From Austwickia chelonae NBRC 105200 (GTDB lineage: Bacteria > Actinomycetota > Actinomycetes > Actinomycetales > Dermatophilaceae), in the NCBI RefSeq assembly GCF_000298175.1, contig NZ_BAGZ01000017.1:124001-188000 (forward strand): a stretch of 64,000 bases of DNA, in the 5' to 3' direction. The notes beneath the pieces are model-generated. The model saw only the letters and a program-made list of their open reading frames with translations. It did no database searches and had not been told where the DNA came from. This document shows, piece after piece, positions 34,974 to 44,651 of the stretch. The translations under genes and the position numbers were made by a program. Each line of letters opens with the position of its first letter. Positions within the stretch are counted from its first letter, which is position 1.

Positions 34974-35426
34974 ATGGTCAAGTCCGGAGGTGTGGTGACG
35001 GCCGTCGCCGCAGTGATCGGGTTCAGCACCTTGTGGATGGTCAGCGCCCAGCCCCAGTCGTTGACCTACAACCTGGGGCCGGTGACCTTGGGGCTGACGC
35101 CTGCGGTCCTGTACGTCTTCGGGATGCTGACCGCAGCCCTGTTGGGTTTCGGGATCTGGCAGTTGCAGCGCGGAGTGGCGATGCAGCGTCGGGCGCGTCC
35201 GGTCGAGAACGATCCGAAGGCGGTGGGGCGGCCGTCCGTGGCTGCTGCACCGACCGGTTCGGTCCCCCCGGCTTCTCCGGCCGGCGGGGCGGGGACGACT
35301 CCTCCGCGGAAGTCGGCTGGGCCTTCTTCTGCTGGGCCGTCCTCGGCCGGCGCCGGGGGAGCGGCCGGTGGCAAGCCGGCTGGGGATGCTGCTCCGAAGG
35401 GCGGGTCCGCCGGCGCCGGCAGTTGA
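34974..35426 (+). CDS. Hypothetical membrane protein with Ala/Gly/Pro-rich tail
   Basis: 150 residues. Two hydrophobic segments (about 7-25 and 43-64: AVLYVFGMLTAALLGFGIWQL) are followed by RRAR and a 75-residue disordered cytoplasmic tail rich in Ala, Gly, Pro and Ser. GGAGGAAACC precedes the ATG, so it is probably expressed. No family is recognised. Confidence 0.65.
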   Translation: MVKSGGVVTAVAAVIGFSTLWMVSAQPQSLTYNLGPVTLGLTPAVLYVFGMLTAALLGFGIWQLQRGVAMQRRARPVENDPKAVGRPSVAAAPTGSVPPASPAGGAGTTPPRKSAGPSSAGPSSAGAGGAAGGKPAGDAAPKGGSAGAGS

Positions 35427-35578
35427 TCCCGGCGATCGACAAGTTTTTTTCGGTGACTCGCCCTGCATGCACGCCCGGCGCGGGGTAGCGTCGGGAAATG
35501 CCCTCTCCCCAACGACGTGGTGAGGGTCTTCATCGTGTCCGGGCGGGGGGATCGCCGCTTCCGGCGTCAGGACACAGA

Positions 35579-35599
35579 GTTGAGTGGAATAGACGCAAC
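35579..35599. promoter_or_regulatory. HAIR element (HspR operator) upstream of clpB
   Basis: gTTGAGT-N7-ACgCAAc matches the HspR consensus CTTGAGT-N7-ACTCAAG with three substitutions. It lies 78 bases before the clpB ATG. hspR itself is at 21.9-22.5 kb, so clpB joins dnaK in one regulon. Confidence 0.65.
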
Positions 35600-35677
35600 T
35601 TTGCGTGACGTTATGTCAGACGAGGCCGGATGGACCACGGCCACCGAGCACACGACAGCGCAGGCAAGGAGCACAGC

Positions 35678-38299
35678 ATGTCTCTTCAGCTCACCACAAA
35701 GGCTCAGGAGGCCTTCGCCGGTGCCGCCCGCACCGCAGCCACCGCCGGGCACCCCCACGTCGAACCGGCCCACCTCCTGCTCGCCCTGACCGAACAACCC
35801 GAAACCACGACCGGACCCCTGCTCGACGCCACCGGAAGCTCACTGCTGGCCGCCCGACGCGCCGCCGAGACCGAACTGGCCACCCTCCCCAAGATCAGCG
35901 GATCCACCGTCGCCCAAGCCACCCCCAGCCGGGACTTCTCCACCGTCCTCGAGCAGGCACGCCAAGCCATGGAAACCATGGGCGACACCTACCTGTCCAC
36001 CGACCACCTCCTGCTCGCGCTCGCCCGCACCGGACGGTTCGGACTCGACGCCGACGCCATCGACCAACGCATCCCGATGATGCGCGGCGGCGGCAAGGTC
36101 GACTCGGAGAACCCCGAGGACACCTTCAACGCCCTCCAGAAATACGGCACCGACCTCACCCTGGCCGCCCGGGAAGGCAAACTCGACCCCGTCATCGGCC
36201 GCGACACCGAGATCCGCCGCGTCGTCCAGGTCCTCTCCCGACGGACGAAGAACAACCCCGTCCTCATCGGTGAACCCGGCGTCGGCAAGACCGCCGTCGT
36301 CGAAGGACTCGCCCAACGCATCGTCGCCGGTGACGTCCCCGAATCGCTACGGGACAAGAGACTCATCTCCCTCGACCTGGGCTCCATGGTCGCCGGAGCG
36401 AAATATCGCGGCGAATTCGAGGAGAGACTCAAAGCCGTCCTCAACGAGATCCGCAGCAGCGACGGCAAAGTCGTCACCTTCATCGACGAGGTCCACACCA
36501 TCGTCGGCGCCGGGGCCAGCGGCGAAGGCGCCATGGACGCCGGAAATATGATCAAACCCCTGCTGGCCCGCGGCGAACTCCGTCTCGTCGGCGCCACCAC
36601 CCTCGACGAATACCGCAAACACATCGAGAAGGACGCCGCCCTCGAACGGCGCTTCCAACAGGTCTACGTCGGTGAACCCAGCGTCGAGGACACCATCGCG
36701 ATCCTGCGCGGGCTGAAGGAACGCTACGAAGCCCACCACAAGGTCGCCGTCGCCGACTCCGCGCTCGTCGCCGCAGCCGCGCTGTCCGACCGGTACATCC
36801 CCTCCCGGCAGCTCCCCGACAAGGCCATCGACCTCATCGACGAAGCCGCATCCCGGCTGCGCATGGAGATCGACTCCTCCCCGGTCGAGGTGGACACCCT
36901 GCGCCGGGCCGTCGACCGGTTCAAGATGGAGGAACTCCACCTCTCCCGGGAGACCGACGCCGCCAGCCGCGACCGTCTCGACCGGCTCCGCGCCGACCTG
37001 GCCGAGAAGGAACAGGAACTGGCCGACCTGACGGCCCGCTGGGAAATGGAGAAAGCCGGGCTCAACCGGGTCGGTGACCTCAAAGCCACCCTCGACGAAC
37101 TGCGCGTGCAGGCCGAGAAACTCCAACGCGAGGGCGACTTCGCCGGGGCCTCGCGACTCCTCTACGGGGAGATCCCCGACCGGGAGAAGGAACTCGCCGA
37201 GGCCACCGCCGCCGAGGGCGAACATCGCGCCGACGCCATGGTCAAGGAGGAAGTCGGCGCCGACGACATCGCCGATGTCATCTCCTCGTGGACCGGCATC
37301 CCCGCCGGGCGGCTCCTCGAAGGCGAAACCGACAAACTGCTGCACATGGAGGACCGGCTGGGACGCCGACTCATCGGCCAGTCCGCTGCGGTCCGAGCGG
37401 TCTCCGACGCGGTCCGCCGCTCCCGGGCCGGGATCGCCGACCCCGACCGGCCGACCGGATCCTTCCTCTTCCTCGGACCCACCGGCGTGGGCAAGACCGA
37501 ACTGGCGAAGTCCCTCGCCGACTTCCTCTTCGACGACGACCGGGCGATGGTCCGCATCGACATGTCGGAGTACAGCGAACGGCACGCCGTCGCGCGTCTG
37601 ATCGGGGCTCCTCCCGGTTACGTCGGCTACGACGAAGGCGGTCAGCTCACCGAGGCCGTCCGACGTCGCCCCTACTCGGTGGTCCTTCTCGACGAGGTCG
37701 AGAAAGCCCACCCGGAGACCTTCGACATCCTCTTGCAGGTTCTCGACGACGGGCGACTCACCGACGGCCAGGGCCGTACGGTCGACTTCCGCAATGTCAT
37801 CCTCGTGATGACCAGCAACCTCGGCTCGCAGTACCTGATCGACCCGGCACTGTCCGACGCCGAGAAACAGGACGCGGTGATGCACACGGTGCGTGCCGCC
37901 TTCAAACCCGAATTCCTCAACCGGCTCGACGAGACGGTGATCTTCGAGGCCCTGAGCACGACGGAACTGAGCCGCATCGTCGACCTACAGGTCGCGGCCC
38001 TGGCCAGGCGGCTCACGGACCGGCGGATCACGGTCGAGGTCACCGAGGCCGCCCGTGAATGGCTGGCCCTGACCGGTTACGACCCGGCCTACGGCGCACG
38101 GCCGCTGCGCCGACTCGTCCAGGTGCAGATCGGCGACCGGCTCGCCCGGGCGCTGCTCGCCGGAGAGATCCGCGACGGGGACGACGTCGTGGTCGACCAG
38201 GACGGTGACGCGGACGCGCTGAGGCTGCTGCCCACCCAGCGGGTCGAGAACCCGCCGGAGGAGGAGATCGTGGACGCGGAGATCGTCGACCCGCGCTGA
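35678..38299 (+). CDS. clpB: ATP-dependent disaggregase ClpB
   Basis: 873 residues. N domain [40 protein letters not shown]1: Walker [11 protein letters not shown], Walker [15 protein letters not shown]. The middle-domain coiled coil (about 400-520, [34 protein letters not shown]) distinguishes ClpB from ClpC and ClpA. AAA2: [15 protein letters not shown], Walker [14 protein letters not shown] and sensor [11 protein letters not shown]. There is no ClpP-binding loop. It rescues aggregated proteins with DnaK. AAGGAG lies before the ATG at 35678. A HAIR site upstream indicates HspR control; a hairpin follows the stop. Confidence 0.98.
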   Translation: MSLQLTTKAQEAFAGAARTAATAGHPHVEPAHLLLALTEQPETTTGPLLDATGSSLLAARRAAETELATLPKISGSTVAQATPSRDFSTVLEQARQAMETMGDTYLSTDHLLLALARTGRFGLDADAIDQRIPMMRGGGKVDSENPEDTFNALQKYGTDLTLAAREGKLDPVIGRDTEIRRVVQVLSRRTKNNPVLIGEPGVGKTAVVEGLAQRIVAGDVPESLRDKRLISLDLGSMVAGAKYRGEFEERLKAVLNEIRSSDGKVVTFIDEVHTIVGAGASGEGAMDAGNMIKPLLARGELRLVGATTLDEYRKHIEKDAALERRFQQVYVGEPSVEDTIAILRGLKERYEAHHKVAVADSALVAAAALSDRYIPSRQLPDKAIDLIDEAASRLRMEIDSSPVEVDTLRRAVDRFKMEELHLSRETDAASRDRLDRLRADLAEKEQELADLTARWEMEKAGLNRVGDLKATLDELRVQAEKLQREGDFAGASRLLYGEIPDREKELAEATAAEGEHRADAMVKEEVGADDIADVISSWTGIPAGRLLEGETDKLLHMEDRLGRRLIGQSAAVRAVSDAVRRSRAGIADPDRPTGSFLFLGPTGVGKTELAKSLADFLFDDDRAMVRIDMSEYSERHAVARLIGAPPGYVGYDEGGQLTEAVRRRPYSVVLLDEVEKAHPETFDILLQVLDDGRLTDGQGRTVDFRNVILVMTSNLGSQYLIDPALSDAEKQDAVMHTVRAAFKPEFLNRLDETVIFEALSTTELSRIVDLQVAALARRLTDRRITVEVTEAAREWLALTGYDPAYGARPLRRLVQVQIGDRLARALLAGEIRDGDDVVVDQDGDADALRLLPTQRVENPPEEEIVDAEIVDPR

Positions 38300-38305
38300 C
38301 GGAGG

Positions 38306-38342
38306 GCGGATCCGGGGCCGCCACCCGGCGCTCCGGATCCGC
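38306..38342 (+). terminator. Hairpin terminator after clpB
   Basis: GCGGATCCGG (38306-38315) pairs perfectly with CCGGATCCGC (38333-38342), 17-base loop, starting seven bases after the clpB stop codon. No T-run. The remaining 255 bases to the next gene are lower in GC and probably hold its promoter. Confidence 0.65.
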
Positions 38343-38597
38343 AGCCGCCGCAGGGCGGCTCCGGGCCTGCCGCGGGATATCGACCTGCCAGCCGAACCGG
38401 AAAGTTTTTCACATCGCCGACGAAAATCCGTGCGCCACGCCATGTGATGAATCTCCTTTTATGCCCACGCGATTTACCGGTGTATCCGAGCTGGTCGAAT
38501 TACCGTGCCATCGGGCGGACTCAACGTTTTCGTCTGGCTCGACAGCGCGACCGTACGAGATGCTTCCGGGCCTTCAGCGCAGGTGAGGAGACCCCAC

Positions 38598-40097
38598 GTG
38601 TCAGATATCCGTTCCCCGCACAGCGACCCCGGTACGGCCACGCACGCGGAAGGAGCCGAACATCTCCACCGCAGCCTGCAGAACCGTCACGTCCAGCTGA
38701 TCGCCATCGGCGGTGCCATCGGGACCGGCCTGTTCATGGGGTCGGGGAAGACGATCCACGCCGCCGGACCGTCGATCCTGCTGGTCTACCTCACCATCGG
38801 CACGATGCTCTTCTTCGTCATGCGTGCGATGGGGGAATTGCTTCTGCACGATCTCAATTTCAAGTCGTTCCAGGATTTCACCGCTGAATTTCTCGGTGCG
38901 TGGGCCGGATTCTTCTCCGGATGGACGTACTGGCTGTGCTGGGTGGTCACCGGTATGGCCGAAGTCATCGCGGTGGCCGGTTACTGGAACTTCTGGGTGA
39001 ACTCCGACCATCCCGAGAAGATGACCATGACGGCGATCCTGCTGGCCGTGATCACTCTCGTCGGACTCCTGGGGCTGAACCTGCTCACCGTGAAACTCTT
39101 CGGAGAGATGGAATTCTGGTTCGCGCTGATCAAGGTCGTCGCCATCGTGGCGTTGATCGCCGCGGGCATCGTCATGGTCGCCACCCGGTTCACCGCACCC
39201 GACGGCACCCCCGCGTCGTTGAGCTACCTGTGGGACCGCCCCGGCGGGTTCTTCCCCCACGGGATGAGCGGCTTCTTCGCAGGCTTCCAGATCGCCGTCT
39301 TCGCCTTCGTGGGAATCGAGCTCGTCGGCACCACCGCCGCAGAGACCGCCGACCCCACCAAGACCCTGCCTCGCGCCATCAACTCCATCCCCGTCCGCGT
39401 GGTGGTCTTCTACGTCTTCGCCCTCATGGCCATCATGACGGTGACCCCCTGGGACCAGGTCAACCCGGCCGTCTCACCCTTCGTGAACCTGTTCTCACTG
39501 GTCGGTATCGCCAGCGCGGCATCCCTGATGAACTTCGTGGTCCTGACCTCGGCGTCCTCCTCCTGCAACTCCGGGATCTTCTCCACCTCCCGGATGCTCT
39601 ACGGACTGGCCCACAAGAACATGGCCCCCGCCGCCTTCGGACGGCTCTCCGGGCGGGCCGTCCCCCGCAACGGGCTGCTGATCTCGGTCGCGCTCATCGG
39701 ATGCTGCATCTTCCTGCTGATGAGCGGGGAGACGGTGATGGAAGCCTTCACCATCGTCACCACCATCGCCGCGGTGCTGTTCATCTTCGTCTGGGGGCTC
39801 ATCATGGTGAGCTACATCGTGTACCGGCGCAGGCTCCCCGAAGCCCACTCCCGGTCGATCTACAAGATGCCCGGTGGAGTGCCCATGTGCTACGTGGTGC
39901 TGGCCTTCTTCGCCTTCGTACTGGTGCTGCTCACCCGGGAAACGGACACGATGAACGCGCTGCTGGTGACCCCGGTGTGGTTCCTCCTGCTCGGCGGCTC
40001 CTGGTACGTGGTGAAAGACCGGGTACGGCACGACGACGCCACCACCGAGGACCTCGACCAGCCCGTCGTCGCCGATCGCGGAAACGAACAGGCCTGA
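38598..40097 (+). CDS. Amino acid permease, AAT family (D-serine/D-alanine/glycine transporter type)
   Basis: 499 residues with 12 membrane segments. N-terminal signature LHRSLQNRHVQLIAIGGAIGTGLFMGSGKTIHAAGPSILLVYLTIGTMLFFVMRAMGEL is typical of AAT permeases. FFAGFQIAVFAFVGIELVGTTAAETADPTKTLPRAINSIPVR and NSGIFSTSRMLYGLA are further family segments, closest by eye to CycA. Start GTG at 38598, with GAGGAG eight bases upstream. Proton-driven uptake is expected; the exact amino acid is inference. Convergent with the MFS gene 13 bases away. Confidence 0.9.
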   Translation: MSDIRSPHSDPGTATHAEGAEHLHRSLQNRHVQLIAIGGAIGTGLFMGSGKTIHAAGPSILLVYLTIGTMLFFVMRAMGELLLHDLNFKSFQDFTAEFLGAWAGFFSGWTYWLCWVVTGMAEVIAVAGYWNFWVNSDHPEKMTMTAILLAVITLVGLLGLNLLTVKLFGEMEFWFALIKVVAIVALIAAGIVMVATRFTAPDGTPASLSYLWDRPGGFFPHGMSGFFAGFQIAVFAFVGIELVGTTAAETADPTKTLPRAINSIPVRVVVFYVFALMAIMTVTPWDQVNPAVSPFVNLFSLVGIASAASLMNFVVLTSASSSCNSGIFSTSRMLYGLAHKNMAPAAFGRLSGRAVPRNGLLISVALIGCCIFLLMSGETVMEAFTIVTTIAAVLFIFVWGLIMVSYIVYRRRLPEAHSRSIYKMPGGVPMCYVVLAFFAFVLVLLTRETDTMNALLVTPVWFLLLGGSWYVVKDRVRHDDATTEDLDQPVVADRGNEQA

Positions 40098-40110
40098 GGG
40101 AAGACCACCT

Positions 40111-41637
40111 TCACCGCTGCCCGGTGCCGGACGGAACAGGGCCCCGCCCGGCATCCGGGTGCAGATGGTGCGGCCGTTCGAAGAACAGGGCAGCTACCAG
40201 GCCGATCAGGACCACCGTGGCCGGAAGGAACATCGCCTCGACCAACGCCTGGGAGAACGCCTGAGCCACCTGCGGAGGCATCACCCCGCCCTGCACGCCG
40301 TGCATGCCCACCGTCGCCCCCGGAAGATGCGCCGACAACCGGCCGCTCAACAAAGCGGCGATCGCCGCGCTGCCCAGCACCGACCCCATCTGCCGGGTCG
40401 TGTTGTACACCCCGGAACCGGCACCGGCCATCCGCGGAGGCAGATTCCGGTTCGCGGTGGTCGTCAACGGACCCCACATGAAACTGCTCGCCACCCCCAG
40501 GAAGACCGCGGCGAGGAGGATCTGCCAGTACGGCGTCCCGGGCCGGAGGAGAAGACCCATCGTCGCCATGCTGGCCGAGCACAACGCCAGACCGAAACCG
40601 GCCAGCAACCGCGGATGCCTCCGGTCGACCCACCGCCCCGTCAACGGGGCCAGGACGATCGACATGATCGCCTGCGGGGCCAACAACAGCGCCGCATGGG
40701 TCGGCGACAGCCCCCGCACCACCTGCGCGTACAACATGAACGGGAAGATCATCGCGGTGATCGAAAAACCCACCGCCGAAATGGCGACATTCGCCAAGGA
40801 GAAATTCCGGTCGGTGAACAAGGACAGCGGAACCAACGGCTCCCGTTCCACCCGGGACTGCCACCACACGAAGGCCACCAGGAGAACCGCCGCCGCCACC
40901 AGCAGCGAAGGCACCGAGAGCACACCGCGGATCGTCCCCCACCGGTAGGCCTCCCCCTCCTGGATGGCGAAGACCCCGCAGAACAGACCCGTCGCGGAAA
41001 GAACCACACCCACCCAGTCGAAACTGTGCGCATGGGTCTCCAGGGCAGGCACCGCGCGCGCCGCCGCCAGGAAACCCAGGACGCCCACCGGCACGTTCAC
41101 GAAGAAGATCCACTCCCATCCCAGTGAGTCGATCAACAGCCCACCCAGGATCGGACCGAGCAGGGTGGCCACCCCGGCGGTCGCGCCCCACAGCACCATC
41201 GCCTGCCCCCGACGTTCCGCGGGGAAGGTCCTGGTGATGACCGTCATCGTCTGCGGGGTCATCATCGAGGCGCCCAGGCCCTGTACGGCGCGGGCCACGA
41301 TCAGCATCGTCAACGAGCCCACCAGCCCGCACCACAGCGATGCCGCGGTGAAGACGACCAGCCCGGCCAGGTAGACCCGTTTCGGTCCGACCCGGTCGCC
41401 CAACCGGCCGGTCACCAGCAGGGGCACGGCGTAGGCGAGCAGATAGGAACTGGTCACCCACATCACTGCGGTGACCTCGGCGTCGAAGGCGTGCATGAGG
41501 GAAGGGGTCGCGACCGACACGATCGTCGAGTCGACCAGGATCATGAAGAATCCCAGGACCATCGCCCATAACGCCGGCCACGGGTTGGTCGGTGGATGCT
41601 CTTCCGCGTCGGGGGCCGGGTGTCGAGGGTCGGTCAC
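40111..41637 (-). CDS. MFS multidrug efflux transporter, DHA2 (EmrB/QacA) family
   Basis: 508 residues, 14 predicted membrane segments. It opens WPALWAMVLGFFMILVDSTIVSVATPSLMHAFDAEVTAVMWVTSSYLLAYAVPLLVTGRLGDRVGPKRVYLAGLVVF, containing the D1 acidic residue in segment 1 and motif A (GRLGDRVGPKRV). Motif C-like region: GATAGVATLLGPILGGLLIDSLGWEWIFFVNVPVG. Exports drugs or dyes by proton antiport. No regulator gene adjoins it. Confidence 0.93.
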   Translation of the reverse strand: MTDPRHPAPDAEEHPPTNPWPALWAMVLGFFMILVDSTIVSVATPSLMHAFDAEVTAVMWVTSSYLLAYAVPLLVTGRLGDRVGPKRVYLAGLVVFTAASLWCGLVGSLTMLIVARAVQGLGASMMTPQTMTVITRTFPAERRGQAMVLWGATAGVATLLGPILGGLLIDSLGWEWIFFVNVPVGVLGFLAAARAVPALETHAHSFDWVGVVLSATGLFCGVFAIQEGEAYRWGTIRGVLSVPSLLVAAAVLLVAFVWWQSRVEREPLVPLSLFTDRNFSLANVAISAVGFSITAMIFPFMLYAQVVRGLSPTHAALLLAPQAIMSIVLAPLTGRWVDRRHPRLLAGFGLALCSASMATMGLLLRPGTPYWQILLAAVFLGVASSFMWGPLTTTANRNLPPRMAGAGSGVYNTTRQMGSVLGSAAIAALLSGRLSAHLPGATVGMHGVQGGVMPPQVAQAFSQALVEAMFLPATVVLIGLVAALFFERPHHLHPDAGRGPVPSGTGQR

Positions 41638-41675
41638 TCAGCGAAGGCTACGCGTTCGGCACGGTCGTCGCCCGG

Positions 41676-42551
41676 TCACGAGGACGTCGGGGTGTCCGTC
41701 CCTGTCGTCCTGGCAGGACGCCACCGGTGGGTGTCCTCGTGGAAGTGGTGGACGGGGCCGGAGCCGGAACCGACCCGGAGCTCGTCGGCCCGCAGGAGAG
41801 CGCCGGTGAGCCAGGTCTTGGCGGCCGCGACCGTCGCGGGCCAGCCGGTGTGCCGGGGGTACAGGGCGGCCAAGGCGGAGCTCAGGGTGCATCCGGTTCC
41901 GTGGGTGTTCCCGGTGTGGACGCGGGGTGCGCGGTACACCTCCTCGTGGTCCCCGTCGAGCCACAGGTCGAGAGCCTCTTCGGACCCGGTGAGATGTCCT
42001 CCTTTGAGCAGGATCCGCCGGGCGCCGTATCCGTCGCGCAGGAGCCGGGCCTGGATGCGCATGCCGTCGAGGTCGGTGGCCTGGGGGTGGCCGGTGAGGA
42101 CGGCGGCTTCGGGCAGGTTCGGGGTGATCACGTCGGCGTGGGGGAGGAGCATGCGTACGGCGTCGACGGCGTCTTCGGCGAGCAGTCGGCTGCCGCTGGT
42201 GGCGACCATGACCGGGTCGAGCACGCGGACGGTGTCGGCGAGGGGACCGGTCAGGTAGGTGCCGACGGCATGGGCCAGGGCGGCCGAACCGAGCATCCCG
42301 ATCTTGACGGTGTCGATGCGGACATCGGCCAGGAGCGTGTCCAGTTGGGCGCGGACGAAGTCGACCGGGATCTCGTGGACGCCGGTGACCCCGGTGGTGG
42401 CCTGGGCAGTCAGGGCGGTCAGCACGCTGGTGCCATAGGCGCCCAGGGCGGAGAAGGTCTTCAGGTCGGCCTGGATCCCGGCGCCGCCGGAGGGATCCGA
42501 TCCGGCGATGGTCAGGGCGACCGGGGGAGGGGTCGTCGGTGCGGGATGCAT
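41676..42551 (-). CDS. thiD: Hydroxymethylpyrimidine/phosphomethylpyrimidine kinase
   Basis: 291 residues, slightly longer than the usual 265-275. Ribokinase fold: [39 protein letters not shown] at the N-terminus; [37 protein letters not shown]; and the anion-hole and catalytic loop [15 protein letters not shown]. Phosphorylates HMP and HMP-P in thiamine biosynthesis and salvage. No TPP riboswitch or other thi genes are visible beside it, suggesting a salvage role or thi genes elsewhere. Confidence 0.95.
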   Translation of the reverse strand: MHPAPTTPPPVALTIAGSDPSGGAGIQADLKTFSALGAYGTSVLTALTAQATTGVTGVHEIPVDFVRAQLDTLLADVRIDTVKIGMLGSAALAHAVGTYLTGPLADTVRVLDPVMVATSGSRLLAEDAVDAVRMLLPHADVITPNLPEAAVLTGHPQATDLDGMRIQARLLRDGYGARRILLKGGHLTGSEEALDLWLDGDHEEVYRAPRVHTGNTHGTGCTLSSALAALYPRHTGWPATVAAAKTWLTGALLRADELRVGSGSGPVHHFHEDTHRWRPARTTGTDTPTSS

Positions 42552-42673
42552 GGGGAGATTCTGACCCGGTGACCTGCCCGGCGAGGGATTTCCGGGATAT
42601 CGATCTCAGCGAAGGCGTTTATCGCAGTTTAAAGTTCCTATTTCCCACTTTTTGAAGAAGTCGGTCGTTTGAA

Positions 42674-42683
42674 GCGAATATTC
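42674..42683. promoter_or_regulatory. AT-rich promoter region of the GlsB-like gene
   Basis: The 200 bases before this gene are clearly lower in GC than their surroundings. They contain the palindrome CGAATATTCG and, overlapping it, GTTT (42667-42670) and TCGTAT (42682-42687), which loosely resemble a stress sigma-factor (SigB-type) promoter. The spacing is short, so the assignment is weak. Confidence 0.3.
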
Positions 42684-42751
42684 GTATAAACCGACATACA
42701 GTTCGGCAGGAGTGAGTTCTTGATCTTCACAAAGAAAGGTGGTGACCGTAG

Positions 42752-43021
42752 ATGACCATCAGTTGGGGAATCCTCGGTTGGATCGTGCTCGGCGGTATCG
42801 CCGGGTGGATCGCCAGCAAGATCATGAAGACCGACGCCCAGATGGGTATCGGCCTGAACATCGTGGTGGGTATTCTCGGCGGGCTCCTGGGCGGTTTCCT
42901 CCTGGGAATCTTCGGGGTCGACGTCGCCGGAGGAGGACTGATCTTCAGCATGCTGACCGCCATCTTCGGCGCCGTCGTGCTCCTGTGGATCGTCGGCCTG
43001 ATCTCAGGGCGACGCCGCTGA
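42752..43021 (+). CDS. GlsB/YeaQ/YmgE-family stress response membrane protein
   Basis: 89 residues with three hydrophobic segments and glycine zippers: ISWGILGWIVLGGIAGWIASKIMKTDAQMGIGLNIVVGILGGLLGGFLLGIFGVD..., then LLWIVGLISGRRR. This is the complete transglycosylase-associated (Tgl) small membrane protein family. Members are commonly induced by general stress; the biochemical role is unclear. AAAGGTGGTGACC precedes the ATG. Confidence 0.93.
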   Translation: MTISWGILGWIVLGGIAGWIASKIMKTDAQMGIGLNIVVGILGGLLGGFLLGIFGVDVAGGGLIFSMLTAIFGAVVLLWIVGLISGRRR

Positions 43022-43253
43022 CCCACGCACGCCAGCAGGACCTCGCGCAGGCGCCTGCCCCGACCGGGACCCGTCAGAGCATCCCGGCCAGGGCGGGTGC
43101 CTGTGTCGTCCTCCCGATCTTCGACACCGGCCCCCGGGCCTCATCAACCCAGACGAAGCGCTCCCCCGTGCTTCTCCTGGAACGATCGAATACGTTGTGA
43201 GACAGCTGAACCGAACGTCCAGGCCGATACCGCCGACCGAAAGGGCCAGCACG

Positions 43254-44627
43254 ATGGCGAACTACCGCACCGAGAACCCTGCCACCGGAGAAGTGCTCCG
43301 CACCTGGGACACCCTCGACGACTCCGCCGTGGACGCGGCCGTCGAACGAGGACACGACGCCCGACGCGGCTGGAGCGACACCCCGCTCGCCGAACGCGCA
43401 GCACTCCTCGCCCGGGTCGCCGACCGCTACGCCGAACGCACCGACGAACTCGCCGACATCATCGCCACGGAAATGGGCAAACCACACGCCCAGGGAGTCG
43501 GCGAAATCGGCCTGGTGGTCTCCATCTACCGGTACTACGCCGAACGCGCCACAGAACTCCTCGCGCCAGAACCCCTGCCCGCCCAGGGATCGCAGAGCTC
43601 GATCGTGCTGAAAGAACCAGTCGGACTGCTCCTGGGCGTCATGCCCTGGAACTTCCCCTACTACCAGGTCGCCCGCTTCGCCGCCCCCAACCTCCTGGCC
43701 GGGAACACCATCCTGCTCAAACACGCCTCCATCTGCGCGCACTCCTCCCAACTCATGGAAGAGATCTTCACCGAATGCGGGCTCCCCGCCGGGGTCTACC
43801 AGAACGTCTTCGTCGACAGCGACCAGATCAGCACGATCATCGCCGACCCCCGCGTCCGCGGAGTCTCCCTGACCGGCAGCGAACGAGCCGGACAGGCCGT
43901 GGCGGAGACCGCCGGGAAACACCTGAAGAAGAGCGTCCTGGAACTCGGTGGATCCGACGCCATGATCGTCCTCGGCGGTGACATCCGGGCGACCGCCAAG
44001 ACCGCCGCGCGCGCCCGGCTCAGCAACGCCGGGCAGGCCTGCAACAGCCCCAAACGGATGATCGTCCTCGACCGGCACTACGACGAATTCGTCGACGAAC
44101 TCACCCGGGCCGTCGCCGCGCAGGTCGTCGGCGACCCCCACGACCCGAACACCCAGGTAGGGCCCCTGTCCTCCCAGGAAGGCCTGGACACCCTGCTGGA
44201 ACAGGTGCAGGACGCCGTCGACAAAGGCGCCACCGTGCACACCGGCGGCGACAAGGCCTCCAGCGAAGGCGCCTACATGCAACCGACCGTGCTCACCGGC
44301 ATCACCGACCGGATGCGCGCCTACACCGAAGAACTCTTCGGACCCGTCGCGATGGTCTTCCCCGTCTCGGACGTCGACGAAGCCGTCGAATTCGCGAACT
44401 CCTCGGACTTCGGGCTGTCAGGGTCGGTCTGGACCGACGACCTCGACCTCGCCGAAACCACCGCCCGCCGACTCGACGTCGGCATGGCCTATGTCAACGA
44501 GCACGGCACCAGCTTGGCCGGCCTACCCTTCGGCGGTGTCAAACGCTCCGGCTTCGGCCGTGAGCTCGCCCAGTACGGCATCGACGAATTCATCAACCGG
44601 AAACTCGTCCGCGTCGCCCTGAGCTGA
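43254..44627 (+). CDS. NAD(P)-dependent succinate-semialdehyde/aldehyde dehydrogenase
   Basis: 457 residues from the ATG at 43254. Aldehyde dehydrogenase features: MPWNFPYYQVARFAAPNLLAGNTILLKHAS (cofactor site), catalytic Glu in LELGGSDAMIVLGG and catalytic Cys in LSNAGQACNSPKRMIV. The short length and NAGQxCxxPKR sequence match actinobacterial GabD2-type enzymes. C-terminal GLPFGGVKRSGFGRELAQYGIDEFINRKLVRV is family-typical. Oxidises succinate semialdehyde or a related aldehyde; no GABA aminotransferase gene is adjacent. Its stop lies in a 17-bp tandem duplication shared with the next gene. Confidence 0.92.
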   Translation: MANYRTENPATGEVLRTWDTLDDSAVDAAVERGHDARRGWSDTPLAERAALLARVADRYAERTDELADIIATEMGKPHAQGVGEIGLVVSIYRYYAERATELLAPEPLPAQGSQSSIVLKEPVGLLLGVMPWNFPYYQVARFAAPNLLAGNTILLKHASICAHSSQLMEEIFTECGLPAGVYQNVFVDSDQISTIIADPRVRGVSLTGSERAGQAVAETAGKHLKKSVLELGGSDAMIVLGGDIRATAKTAARARLSNAGQACNSPKRMIVLDRHYDEFVDELTRAVAAQVVGDPHDPNTQVGPLSSQEGLDTLLEQVQDAVDKGATVHTGGDKASSEGAYMQPTVLTGITDRMRAYTEELFGPVAMVFPVSDVDEAVEFANSSDFGLSGSVWTDDLDLAETTARRLDVGMAYVNEHGTSLAGLPFGGVKRSGFGRELAQYGIDEFINRKLVRVALS

Positions 44628-44651
44628 GCCTCACCCTGAGCTGAGCCTCAC
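44618..44651. repeat. 17-bp tandem duplication across two convergent gene ends
   Basis: CCTGAGCTGAGCCTCAC occurs twice in direct tandem (44618-44634 and 44635-44651). The first copy contains the stop of the aldehyde dehydrogenase gene; the second contains the stop of the convergent GH15 gene on the other strand. Confidence 0.85.

Noticed and set aside
42552-42751. TPP riboswitch or thi-box near thiD
   Set aside because: The 200 bases upstream of thiD (which is on the minus strand) lack the conserved CUGAGA and ACCUGA boxes of TPP riboswitches.
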